Shown here piece by piece: positions 1 to 5,548 of a DNA stretch of 8,905 bases. The stretch lies in contig CAMLCX010000173.1 of assembly GCA_946478635.1 (NCBI GenBank), positions 1 through 8,905 of the forward strand. Reading direction: 5' to 3'. The notes under the pieces were generated by a model. That model had not been told where the DNA came from, did not search any database, and saw only the letters and a list, made by a program, of their open reading frames with translations. This DNA is from an uncultured Pseudomonadota bacterium (GTDB lineage Bacteria > Desulfobacterota_B > Binatia > UBA9968). Numbering within the stretch: the stretch's first letter is position 1; the number at the start of each line of letters is the position of its first letter. Made by a program: the position numbers and the translations under genes.

Positions 1-221
1 TCGAGGCCGCGGTGGTGTGCGCCGCCGGCGGTCTGCTCGGCATTCTCGTCGGCATGATCGCCGGCCTGGTGCTGCGTTACAGCGGCATGACCGTGATCTT
101 TTCGGTGATGCCCGCGGCGCTCGCCTTCGCCTGCGCCTCGGCCACCGGTTTGATTTTCGGTTACCTGCCCGCACGCCAAGCGGCCCAGCTCGACCCGGTG
201 GTTGCCCTAGCTTCGGAGTGA
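1..221 (+). CDS. MacB/FtsX-type ABC transporter permease, C-terminal fragment
   Basis: This is the last part of a gene that enters from the left edge; the reading frame is open from base 3 and ends at TGA 219-221. The visible residues form two hydrophobic helices joined by a short loop, followed by the tail motif FGYLPARQAAQLDPVVAL, which closely matches the C-terminus of MacB/YknZ/LolC-like permeases (FGYxPARKAAxLDPVxAL). Proteins of this family sit in the inner membrane and work with an ATPase domain or subunit. In MacAB-TolC-type pumps they drive export of macrolides, peptides or lipids through a periplasmic adaptor and an outer-membrane channel. The outer-membrane factor starts 8 bases downstream, which supports a tripartite exporter operon. 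Substrate cannot be judged, and the ATPase part lies outside the window. Confidence 0.9.
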   Translation, partial: EAAVVCAAGGLLGILVGMIAGLVLRYSGMTVIFSVMPAALAFACASATGLIFGYLPARQAAQLDPVVALASE

Positions 222-229
222 GGTGATCC

Positions 230-1573
230 ATGCGTAAACATCTATTGAATGGTGTCATCGCGCTGTCCTTGGCTTTATCGGCCTGTAGTTTTGCACCCAA
301 TTACCAGCGGCCTGAAATGGCGCTGCCGACCGGCTGGAGTAACGTCGCCGGCGTTGGCGCCACGCAGCAGAACACGACGTTGTTTTGGCAAGAGTTCGGC
401 AGCGCCGATCTCAACCGTTTGATCGACAATGCGCTGGCACAGAATCTCGATCTCGAAGCCGCGCTCCATCGAATCGACCAGGCGCGCGCCCAGGCGAAGA
501 TCGGCGCCGCGCCGCTCTATCCGACGATCACTGCCAGCGGCTCGGCCTCGCGCACCTTCCAAGATCCGCGCGACACCACTTCGGTGCGCGGCGGCGGCAG
601 CATCAGCTACGAAGTCGATCTGTGGGGTAAAAATCGCAACGCGGCAAAGTCCGCCGACTATCGGGTCAACGCGAGCGAGTTCGATCGCGAGGCGTTGCGC
701 CTCGTCGTCACCTCGGACGCGACCAATTTTTACGCGCTGATCTTGAGCTTCAACGACCGCATTCGCATCGCCGAGTTCAATCTCAAAAACGCCGAAGAGG
801 TCTTGCGTATCATCGAAGCGCGCTTCGGCCAGGGCAGCGTCTCGGGCCTGGAGGTTTCCCAGCAGCGCGTCGCCGTGAACGGTTTCCGCACGGCGCTGGC
901 GTCGCTGGTCGAGCAGCGCAGCACGACTGCGAATGCCTTGGCGATCCTGCTCGGGTTGGCGCCGCAGAATTTTTCCGCGCCGACCGCCGAGTTGGCAACG
1001 CTCTCCATGCCGCCGGTAAATCTGACGCCGCCCGCCACTCTATTGACCGCCCGGCCCGACATCGAGAGCGCCGAGGCGGGCCTGCTTTCGGCCAATGCCG
1101 ATATCGGCGTGGCGCGCGCCGCCTTCTTTCCGTCGCTGACCTTGGGTTTGGACACCGCGATCTCCGCCGGGTTCGGCGGCCCGGCCGCCGCGGCAACCTC
1201 GATTGCGTCGAGTTTGCTCGCGCCGATCTTTACCGGCGGCAGGCTCACCGGCAATCTGGAAAATGTCACCGCGCGCCAGAAAGAGCTGGCGGTGCAGTAT
1301 CGTCAGATCGTGCTGATCGCATTTCAGGAAGTCGAAGACGCCCTCGCCGCGCTCAAAAGTAACAACGACCGCGCCGTGCTGGCGCGCGCCACCGTCGCCG
1401 AATCGCAGATTGCCTATGACATCGCCAAAGCGCGTTTCGACGCCGGCGCCATCGATTACTTGACGCTGCTCGAAACCCAGCGCAGCCTTTATCAGGCGCA
1501 GGACAGTCAGATCGCAATCAATCAAGGCCAGCTGCAATCGTTCGTGCAGCTAAGAAAAGCCCTGGGAGCGTGA
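230..1573 (+). CDS. Outer-membrane efflux lipoprotein, NodT/OprM (TolC-like) family
   Basis: This is a 447-residue outer-membrane factor that would form the trimeric exit duct of a tripartite efflux pump. The N-terminus is a lipoprotein signal peptide ending in the lipobox L-S-A-C with the acylated cysteine at residue 19; Ser at +2 favours outer-membrane sorting. The sequence after it (FAPNYQRPE) is the usual start of NodT-family proteins (C-x-PxYxRPxxxxP). Typical family stretches follow: W-x-x-F near residue 53, an ALAQNLDLEAA-like helix, YEVDLWG near residue 130, the second-repeat LLTARPDIESAEAGL, the ARAAFFPSLTL segment, and a C-terminal YLTLLETQRSLYQAQ helix. Length is normal (about 450-490). 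The start is fixed by GAGGTGA five or so bases before ATG, overlapping the stop of the upstream permease gene, so the two are probably co-translated. It ends in a convergent intergenic region. Confidence 0.95.
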   Translation: MRKHLLNGVIALSLALSACSFAPNYQRPEMALPTGWSNVAGVGATQQNTTLFWQEFGSADLNRLIDNALAQNLDLEAALHRIDQARAQAKIGAAPLYPTITASGSASRTFQDPRDTTSVRGGGSISYEVDLWGKNRNAAKSADYRVNASEFDREALRLVVTSDATNFYALILSFNDRIRIAEFNLKNAEEVLRIIEARFGQGSVSGLEVSQQRVAVNGFRTALASLVEQRSTTANALAILLGLAPQNFSAPTAELATLSMPPVNLTPPATLLTARPDIESAEAGLLSANADIGVARAAFFPSLTLGLDTAISAGFGGPAAAATSIASSLLAPIFTGGRLTGNLENVTARQKELAVQYRQIVLIAFQEVEDALAALKSNNDRAVLARATVAESQIAYDIAKARFDAGAIDYLTLLETQRSLYQAQDSQIAINQGQLQSFVQLRKALGA

Positions 1574-1626
1574 GCGGCCGAAGACTCTGGGTATTCTATC
1601 TCAGAAGTTCGCGAAAAGACTTGATT

Positions 1627-1737
1627 GTCATTGCGGGCAACCCTTGGAGCGGCGCGATGTGAAATCACAATGTAGGAGCGGGTTTCAAATCCGCCCCTAC
1701 GACTGAATGCCGGTTTTCACCGCGCATGCCGGTAAAA
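1627..1737. repeat. Intergenic REP-like hairpin and neighbouring inverted repeats
   Basis: The 207-base gap between the convergent efflux gene and the small-protein gene holds several inverted repeats. The clearest has arms GTAGGAGCGG (1672-1681) and CCGCCCCTAC (1691-1700), with one mismatch. The loop bases GTTT/AAAT extend the pairing to about 14 bp with a single-base turn. This resembles the dispersed REP-like hairpins of the GTAGGGGCGGGTTT type seen in many environmental bacterial genomes. Just before it, 1628-1662 looks like a worn copy of another common dispersed repeat (TCATTGCGGGC...GAGCGGCGCGAT). A bulged stem TTTTCACCG/CGGTAAAA lies at 1714-1737. None has a proper T-run, so a terminator role for the converging transcripts is possible but not shown. 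Confidence 0.5.
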
Positions 1738-1780
1738 TACCAATGAGTTGCTACGTTAGATCGGTCGATGACTTCGCAAC

Positions 1781-2047
1781 CTACTCCTCCAGAATTATCG
1801 GCTTCTGGATGCGTTGCGAGTCTTTTCTATCGACCCACCGCTGCGCACTTTGCACGGCATACTCGTTGGCTTCGCGCTGCGTGGGATAAACATGATTGAA
1901 TTGATACTGATGAGAGGGAAAATCCATTTCCGTGGCCGGGGCATTCTGCCGGATGACGGTGTACTGCGGCACCCAGGTTCCGTTTGCTTCGCGCTGAAAG
2001 GATTCGCCGCGGATGAGATGTTCCTTGTAGATAATATCGCCGTTCAT
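1781..2047 (-). CDS. Small hypothetical protein, YK-x(3)-LIRG-x-SFQ family (copy 2)
   Basis: This is an 88-residue soluble protein of unknown function; I recognise no enzymatic motif. It is clearly paralogous to the protein at 3649-3876: both begin with a short leader and then YK-x(3)-LIRG-[ED]-SFQ, continue with W-[VI]-P-x-YTV-[IV]-R, and end with a helix x-EA-[ND]-E-[YF]-A-x(5)-QW-[VI]-D (RWVD in this copy). The W-x-P-x-Y-x-V-x-R pattern suggests a small beta-sheet followed by an amphipathic helix. The frame stays open to a TTG at 2086, but I chose ATG 2047 because homology with the paralogue begins there and an AAAGAAG ribosome site lies about 10 bases before it. It is the last gene of the minus-strand nuo cluster. 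Compared with copy 1 it carries a longer charged C-terminus (about 13 extra residues). Confidence 0.8.
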   Translation of the reverse strand: MNGDIIYKEHLIRGESFQREANGTWVPQYTVIRQNAPATEMDFPSHQYQFNHVYPTQREANEYAVQSAQRWVDRKDSQRIQKPIILEE

Positions 2048-2130
2048 CTTCCCGCAGTCTTCTTTAAGCACCTTGCGGCGCGTCAATTACCGCACGCGCG
2101 ACACCGCCGCAATCGCCCATCAAAATACTA

Positions 2131-2292
2131 TTAAACCGTTGGCGTCTGCATCCCCGCGGTCGACGAATCGCTCTCCCCCGTTTGCTCCGGATGTTTGGCT
2201 TTTTCTTGGCGCCGCTCGATTTTGCGCGCGGCTTTTTTTTGCTGTTTCTCTTTTCGTGCGAAGGCCTTTTGCCTCTTTTTAAATGTTTCCAT
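2131..2292 (-). CDS. Lys/Arg-rich 53-residue small protein
   Basis: This short ORF (53 codons) is very likely translated because a near-perfect AAGGAGG sits four bases before its ATG. The product begins METFKKRQKAFARKEKQQ and is dominated by K, R, Q and E up to about residue 35, which predicts one long, strongly basic helix. It then has a Ser/Thr/Pro-containing, probably disordered tail (QTGESDSSTAG). There is no signal peptide, cysteine or membrane segment. A basic helix like this could bind nucleic acid, ribosomes or an acidic partner, but no function is assigned. It lies 69 bases after the small membrane-protein gene and 83 bases before the second YK-LIRG paralogue, all on the same strand, so it is probably part of the nuoBI transcript or follows it with its own promoter. 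Confidence 0.72.
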   Translation of the reverse strand: METFKKRQKAFARKEKQQKKAARKIERRQEKAKHPEQTGESDSSTAGMQTPTV

Positions 2293-2361
2293 TTATCCTC
2301 CTTAGCGCGGTGGACGATTGCCGATCATGTAGCATTCCGGATGTTATTTTAGGGGAGACGC

Positions 2362-2514
2362 CTAATCAACCCTATAGCGAAGAATGCGATGGACCCCTAA
2401 CGCTACCAGCGCGACAACCAGCGCAAGCTGGACCAGTCCATTAAACATACTGTAAGACATGAGCAGTCCGGCAATGCCTACAATCATAAGCAACACAAAG
2501 ACAAGCTTAATCAT
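2362..2514 (-). CDS. Small two-helix membrane protein, 50 residues
   Basis: This 50-codon ORF starts at ATG 2514, five bases after the ribosome site AAGGAG, and ends with TAG 2362-2364. The product is almost entirely hydrophobic. Residues 1-20 (MIKLVFVLLMIVGIAGLLM) and about 24-42 (LVQLALVVALVALGV) predict two transmembrane helices separated by the short polar turn SYSMFNG. A basic C-terminal tail, HRILRYR, should stay in the cytoplasm by the positive-inside rule. It resembles in layout the many short bacterial inner-membrane proteins of unknown role; I do not recognise a named family. The start is only 21 bases after the nuoI stop, so it is probably co-transcribed with nuoB and nuoI and could be a membrane anchor or accessory for them. 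That role is inference from position only. Confidence 0.72.
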   Translation of the reverse strand: MIKLVFVLLMIVGIAGLLMSYSMFNGLVQLALVVALVALGVHRILRYRVD

Positions 2515-2535
2515 ATCGGCTCCTTTCGTTCATAG

Positions 2536-3108
2536 CTACACCTTCCGATACTGTTTGACGTAGTCGTCATAGAGACCTTCTTTGCCTTTCGCATCCAATG
2601 CGCGCGAACGGTCCGTCAGAATTTTCTTGTCTTCGACAAAAGCTTTTCTGGTAAATCCCAGATTGCCGGGATGAACGCCGGTATCCATGCGAATGGCGTC
2701 ACACGGGCAGGCTTCGACGCAAAGGCCGCAGTAGATGCAGCGCAACGTGTCGATTTCATAGCGAACGGCATATTTTTCGACCGGATCGTTCGGATCTTCA
2801 CCCGCCTCGATGTAGATGCACTCCGCCGGGCACGCGGTGGCGCAAAGAAAGCAAGCCGTGCAGTTGGCCGTGTCGTCCTCGCTCAAAGTCAGGCGGTGGC
2901 GCGCGCGAAAGGTGTCGGGATAGGATGCTCTCTGTTCTGGATATTGGACGGTAACTGACGCTTGAAGATATTTTGCCAAACCGAATGCTTGTAGAGCGTG
3001 AACGGCGAGATTCCTCCAGAAGTGGTAGCCCGTCACCGACAGGCCGCGCAGAATTTCAGGAAAGTAAGCCCTCTCCCAAAGCGACATCTGTTCAATCCTT
3101 TTCATCAT
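2536..3108 (-). CDS. nuoI: NADH-quinone oxidoreductase subunit I (NuoI, TYKY-type 2x[4Fe-4S] ferredoxin subunit)
   Basis: This 190-residue protein matches NuoI. In complex I that subunit carries clusters N6a and N6b and passes electrons from the NADH-oxidising arm towards NuoB and quinone. Two complete cluster motifs are visible: C83-x2-C86-x2-C89-x3-C93-P and C124-x2-C127-x2-C130-x3-C134-P. The N-terminal amphipathic segment FPEILRGLSVTGYHFWRN is typical of the family (xPExxxGLxxTxxHF) and lies against the membrane arm. The region between the clusters (KYAVRYEIDTLRC) and the tail (TRKAFVEDKKIL) also fit NuoI. The start is one of two adjacent ATG codons (3108 or 3105) behind a weak AGGTTGG. 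It begins 15 bases after the nuoB stop. Oddly, nuoC-H, normally lying between B and I, are absent, as are nuoJ-N downstream. Confidence 0.95.
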   Translation of the reverse strand: MMKRIEQMSLWERAYFPEILRGLSVTGYHFWRNLAVHALQAFGLAKYLQASVTVQYPEQRASYPDTFRARHRLTLSEDDTANCTACFLCATACPAECIYIEAGEDPNDPVEKYAVRYEIDTLRCIYCGLCVEACPCDAIRMDTGVHPGNLGFTRKAFVEDKKILTDRSRALDAKGKEGLYDDYVKQYRKV

Positions 3109-3123
3109 CCAACCTGCGCAGCC

Positions 3124-3615
3124 TCAGGCCTCTTGCCGGTCTCTTACCAGCCACTTTTCCTGCATGATCTTGTCCTGAATTCTGAGCAGCCCCTCGGTCA
3201 GAGCTTCCGGCCGCGGCGGGCACCCCGGGACATACACATCGACGGGAATGATCTTGTCCACGCCTTTGCAGACCGAGTAGGCGAGCTGGAAGAGTCCGCC
3301 GCAATTGGCGCAGCTGCCCATTGAAATGACGTACTTCGGATCCGGCATCTGGTCGTAGAGGAGCTTGGTGCGCTTGGCCATTTTGTAAGTCAGCGTCCCG
3401 GCCACGATCATGAGATCCGATTGCCGCGGCGTTGCGCGCGGAACCGCGCCGAAGCGATCGACGTCGGCGCGCGGCCCGCCCGTCTGCATCAACTCGATCG
3501 CACAACACGCCAGGCCGAACAGCATGTACCACTGCGAAGACGCTCGCCCCCAGTTGAGGAGATCGTCTACCTTCGTGGTAAAAACGGTCTCCGGTAACTG
3601 ATTCAGTAGTGACGT
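3124..3615 (-). CDS. nuoB: NADH-quinone oxidoreductase subunit B (NuoB, PSST), apparent ACG start
   Basis: NuoB holds the terminal cluster N2 of complex I next to the quinone site. All four N2 ligands are present: adjacent C37-C38 (GLACCAIEL), C102 (MGSCANCGG) and C132 (VPGCPPRPE). The family block [28 protein letters not shown] is intact. Length with the start chosen here is 163 residues, normal for the family. Upstream of the first ATG (3525) the frame encodes a typical NuoB N-terminus ([20 protein letters not shown], then WGRASSQWY) but contains no ATG, GTG or TTG. The only start with a ribosome site is ACG 3615-3613, five bases after a perfect AGGAGG; a single T-to-C change from ATG would explain it. 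The frame upstream is closed by the TGA of the preceding small gene. The start is inferred; the identity is secure. Confidence 0.93.
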   Translation of the reverse strand, partial: TSLLNQLPETVFTTKVDDLLNWGRASSQWYMLFGLACCAIELMQTGGPRADVDRFGAVPRATPRQSDLMIVAGTLTYKMAKRTKLLYDQMPDPKYVISMGSCANCGGLFQLAYSVCKGVDKIIPVDVYVPGCPPRPEALTEGLLRIQDKIMQEKWLVRDRQEA

Positions 3616-3626
3616 AAAAACCTCCT
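3613..3626 (-). promoter_or_regulatory. Perfect Shine-Dalgarno AGGAGG in front of an ACG codon (nuoB)
   Basis: Read on the minus strand the order is AGGAGG (3626-3621), TTTTT, then ACG (3615-3613), followed by codons for S-L-L-N-Q-L-P. The spacing of five bases is ideal. No other initiation codon of the ATG/GTG/TTG class occurs in this frame between the upstream stop (TGA 3649-3651) and the ATG at 3525, which has no ribosome site and would remove 30 conserved residues. The CTG three codons further on lies 14 bases from AGGAGG and is less likely. Confidence 0.7.
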
Positions 3627-3648
3627 GGTTCGCTGATGTCGATGACCG

Positions 3649-3876
3649 TCAGTTCTTATCGATCCACTGCATTGCCTCGGTCAGCGCAAACTCGTCGGCT
3701 TCGTTTTTCGTCATAAACACTTTGTCGAGTCGATCATAGTGCGTCAGAGAGCTGTTCAATTGTCGCTCCTTCTCTTCACGCACCACGGTATACCGAGGAA
3801 TCCAGCTGGTGCATTGGGGTAACTGAAACGAATCGCCGCGAATCAGACGGTTCTTATAAGAAATGGGATTTTCCAT
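3649..3876 (-). CDS. Small hypothetical protein, YK-x(3)-LIRG-x-SFQ family (copy 1)
   Basis: This is a 75-residue soluble protein, first gene of the minus-strand nuo cluster and paralogue of the protein at 1781-2047. Shared blocks are YKNRLIRGDSFQ near the N-terminus, W-I-P-R-YTVVRE in the middle and a C-terminal helix KNEADEFALTEAMQWIDKN. No catalytic motif, cysteine cluster, signal peptide or membrane helix is seen, and I do not know its function. The frame is open to 3927, but ATG 3876 is the start: AAGGAG lies seven bases before it and the similarity to the paralogue begins at its first residues. Its stop is 33 bases before the nuoB ACG. Placement of two paralogues at both ends of one gene run is unusual. 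Confidence 0.82.
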   Translation of the reverse strand: MENPISYKNRLIRGDSFQLPQCTSWIPRYTVVREEKERQLNSSLTHYDRLDKVFMTKNEADEFALTEAMQWIDKN

Positions 3877-4279
3877 TGGATCGCTCCTTGGTGAATGCCG
3901 AGAGACCCGGTAGAACCGCCGGAGCACAATTCCCGCGCTCGCTAGCTGTTAGTTCTGAAGAGTTCCCGAGTCGGCGATATTCGTGACCACTAAGGTCCGG
4001 CGTTTTGCCATTCCTAAAGTCACGATCCTACCGCTTCGCAAGCGGACTGAAGCTTGGAGGGCAATTTTTCGCCCAACTTGGCCGGGACTGACGGCCGTTT
4101 GATTGGAGGGCTGAGGAAGAAGGCTTACTTGAAGGACTCAAGCAACCACGGTCGGGAACCCTGCGCGTCTGGAAATGCTCATCAAGATTAGGTCAATCGA
4201 GTCGGGATAGCAAGGCGCCGCATTGCGATCGCTTGAGTTCAAGGGCTCACCTGGATTGGCCAATCTGTACCGTGAAAAA
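3877..4279. other. 403-base gene-free stretch with short inverted repeats
   Basis: No convincing coding region was found on either strand here; the longest candidates with ATG are about 20 codons and lack ribosome sites. The stretch should hold the promoter of the minus-strand nuo cluster and the 3' end of the desaturase transcript. Structures visible are a 6-bp hairpin CCGCTT-CGC-AAGCGG (4031-4045), a small stem GGGC/GCCC around an A/T-rich loop (4059-4074), a GGCCG/CGGCC stem near 4081-4097, and the perfect 12-bp palindrome GATTGGCCAATC (4254-4265) just after the desaturase stop. No hairpin is followed by a clear T-run, so no terminator is called. Confidence 0.5.
4059..4077 (-). promoter_or_regulatory. 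Possible sigma-54-like promoter upstream of the nuo cluster
   Basis: On the minus strand the sequence TTGGGCGAAAAATTGCCC has GG and GC separated by exactly ten bases and a TTGC element, as in sigma-54 (-24/-12) promoters (TGGCAC-N5-TTGC). The internal CAC of the -24 element is not conserved, and the site is about 185 bases before the first start codon. The same bases can form a small hairpin, so the match may be chance. Confidence 0.2.
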
Positions 4280-5368
4280 TTACCCGACAATGACAGTCAT
4301 TTTCTCCCGGCGCGCCGACAGCGAGCGAAAACTGACCAGTTTCTGGTTCTTGACATCGCACAAACTTAGCCGCAGCGAACGGAAGCTTGTTCTTAGTGTG
4401 ATGGGCCGGACGGCCTGAAACGCCGGGACCGCATCCTGGCATTGCTGCAGGTGGTAGTTGGGGATGCTTGGCCGCACATGGTGAATGTGATGCAGGCCGA
4501 TGTTCCCGGTAAACCACTGGAGAATTTTTGGCAGCTTGAAATAGGAGCTGCCTTCGAGCGCGACTCGCATGGGATCCCAAGAATCGTGCGGTACCCAATA
4601 GGCGCTTTCGAATTGATGCTGGATATAGAACAGCCACAGCCCGAGACTGCCGGCAATCATCATGATGGGCAATTGAATCATGAGATATGCCCCTAACCCG
4701 ATGGTCCAAGTCGCTATGCCGACAATAAGCAAGATCGCCAGGTTGGTATAAAGCACGCTCCGGCGATCCTTTATTCCCGCACCCTTGTGAGGAAAGCGCT
4801 GTATGAATAGAAACAACAACAGCGACCCCGGGCCAAGCAGAATGATAGGATTACGGTACAATCGGTAACCAAGGCGCGTCCTGAGCGGCGCCGCTAAAAA
4901 CTCTTCTGTCGTCATCGTCCAGATATCGCCGACGCCGCGGCGGTCCAGGTCTCCCGCGGTGACGTGATGGCGATGGTGCACACGGCGCCAGTCTTCAAAC
5001 GCCGTGAAGGTCAGAATGCCCGCGACGTAACCCAGAATTGCGTTTGCTCGTCGCGACGCAAAAAAGGAACCGTGGCAACAATCGTGAAAAAATATGAATA
5101 CACGCACCAGCAGGCCTCCCGCCACAACCGCGAGTGCCAGAGTGATCCAGTAGGAATACTGCCGCTGGAGTGTAAAAATCATCAGCGCCCACAAAAGGCC
5201 ATACGAACCGAAGGTGTTGATGAGTTGCCAACTTGATTTTCGCAGATTCGATTTTCCGTACTCGGCGACGATCCGATGCCAAGCGGGTTTAACAGTTGCA
5301 ATTTGACCGTGATTCGCGTCAGCCAAGGGTGCTCGTCTCGTGTTCTCCAGAGTTATATTCTTCATCAT
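4280..5368 (-). CDS. Membrane fatty acid desaturase, omega-6/delta-12 type
   Basis: This complete 362-residue integral membrane di-iron desaturase introduces a cis double bond into an acyl chain using O2 and electrons from a ferredoxin or similar donor. The three histidine boxes that bind the two irons are intact: H95-D-C-C-H99 (FFHDCCHGSFF), H131-x-x-H134-H135 (RVHHRHHVTAGDLDRRG) and H293-H294-I-H296-H297 (GNIGLHHIHHVRPSIPNY). The segment QHQFE (250-254) is also typical. Hydrophobic stretches at about 55-67, 74-94, 112-124, 175-190 and 207-247 give the expected membrane helices. The HxxxH...GDLDRRGxGDxW pattern and the PNYxLQxC tail match bacterial omega-6 (DesA-like) desaturases; regiospecificity is inferred. 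Two ATG codons (5368, 5365) are possible starts, and neither has a good ribosome site. An 18-codon leader ORF lies just upstream. No partner reductase gene is in the window. Confidence 0.93.
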   Translation of the reverse strand: MMKNITLENTRRAPLADANHGQIATVKPAWHRIVAEYGKSNLRKSSWQLINTFGSYGLLWALMIFTLQRQYSYWITLALAVVAGGLLVRVFIFFHDCCHGSFFASRRANAILGYVAGILTFTAFEDWRRVHHRHHVTAGDLDRRGVGDIWTMTTEEFLAAPLRTRLGYRLYRNPIILLGPGSLLLFLFIQRFPHKGAGIKDRRSVLYTNLAILLIVGIATWTIGLGAYLMIQLPIMMIAGSLGLWLFYIQHQFESAYWVPHDSWDPMRVALEGSSYFKLPKILQWFTGNIGLHHIHHVRPSIPNYHLQQCQDAVPAFQAVRPITLRTSFRSLRLSLCDVKNQKLVSFRSLSARREKMTVIVG

Positions 5369-5386
5369 TCAAAAACCAATGGTTCT

Positions 5387-5443
5387 TCAAAAATGTCTGA
5401 CAATTGAAAACGTAGAGATCGTGACGTTTGCCCCGGTGTACAT
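5387..5443 (-). CDS. Possible 18-codon leader ORF upstream of the desaturase
   Basis: A minus-strand ORF begins at ATG 5443, five bases after AGGAG within the purine-rich AGGAGAGGAA, and ends at TGA 5387-5389. Its product would be MYTGANVTISTFSIVRHF, with no recognised motif. It is in the same frame as the desaturase and separated from it by 18 bases that contain a second in-frame TGA. The desaturase has only a weak ribosome site of its own, and the imperfect palindrome AACCA-A-TGGTT (5374-5384) covers the spot where one would lie. This could be a leader peptide for translational coupling, or the remnant of a longer N-terminus. Neither is proven. Confidence 0.35.
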   Translation of the reverse strand: MYTGANVTISTFSIVRHF

Positions 5444-5548
5444 TTCCTCTCCTGACTTCAAATCGCGAGACGGCTTGGTGCCCTCAACGGGACAGTGAAG
5501 TAAAATCCGGCGCGGATATTTACTTGGCTAACATTGGCCTGGAAGTGA

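Noticed and set aside
730..1269. Long minus-strand ORF (179 codons) and others inside the efflux gene
   Set aside because: They are antisense to a clearly recognised outer-membrane efflux protein; their products lack any protein-like motif and arise from GC-rich codon bias.
1814..2134. 106-codon plus-strand ORF opposite the second YK-LIRG protein
   Set aside because: The minus strand carries the gene with a clear paralogue at 3649-3876, so the plus-strand frame is a shadow.
3092..3532. 146-codon minus-strand ORF overlapping nuoB
   Set aside because: It is another frame of nuoB; the nuoB frame carries all cluster ligands and family motifs.
3935..4000. About 20-codon minus-strand ORF (MAKRRTLVVTNIADSG...) upstream of the nuo cluster
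   Set aside because: It has no proper ribosome site and no other support; too short to call.
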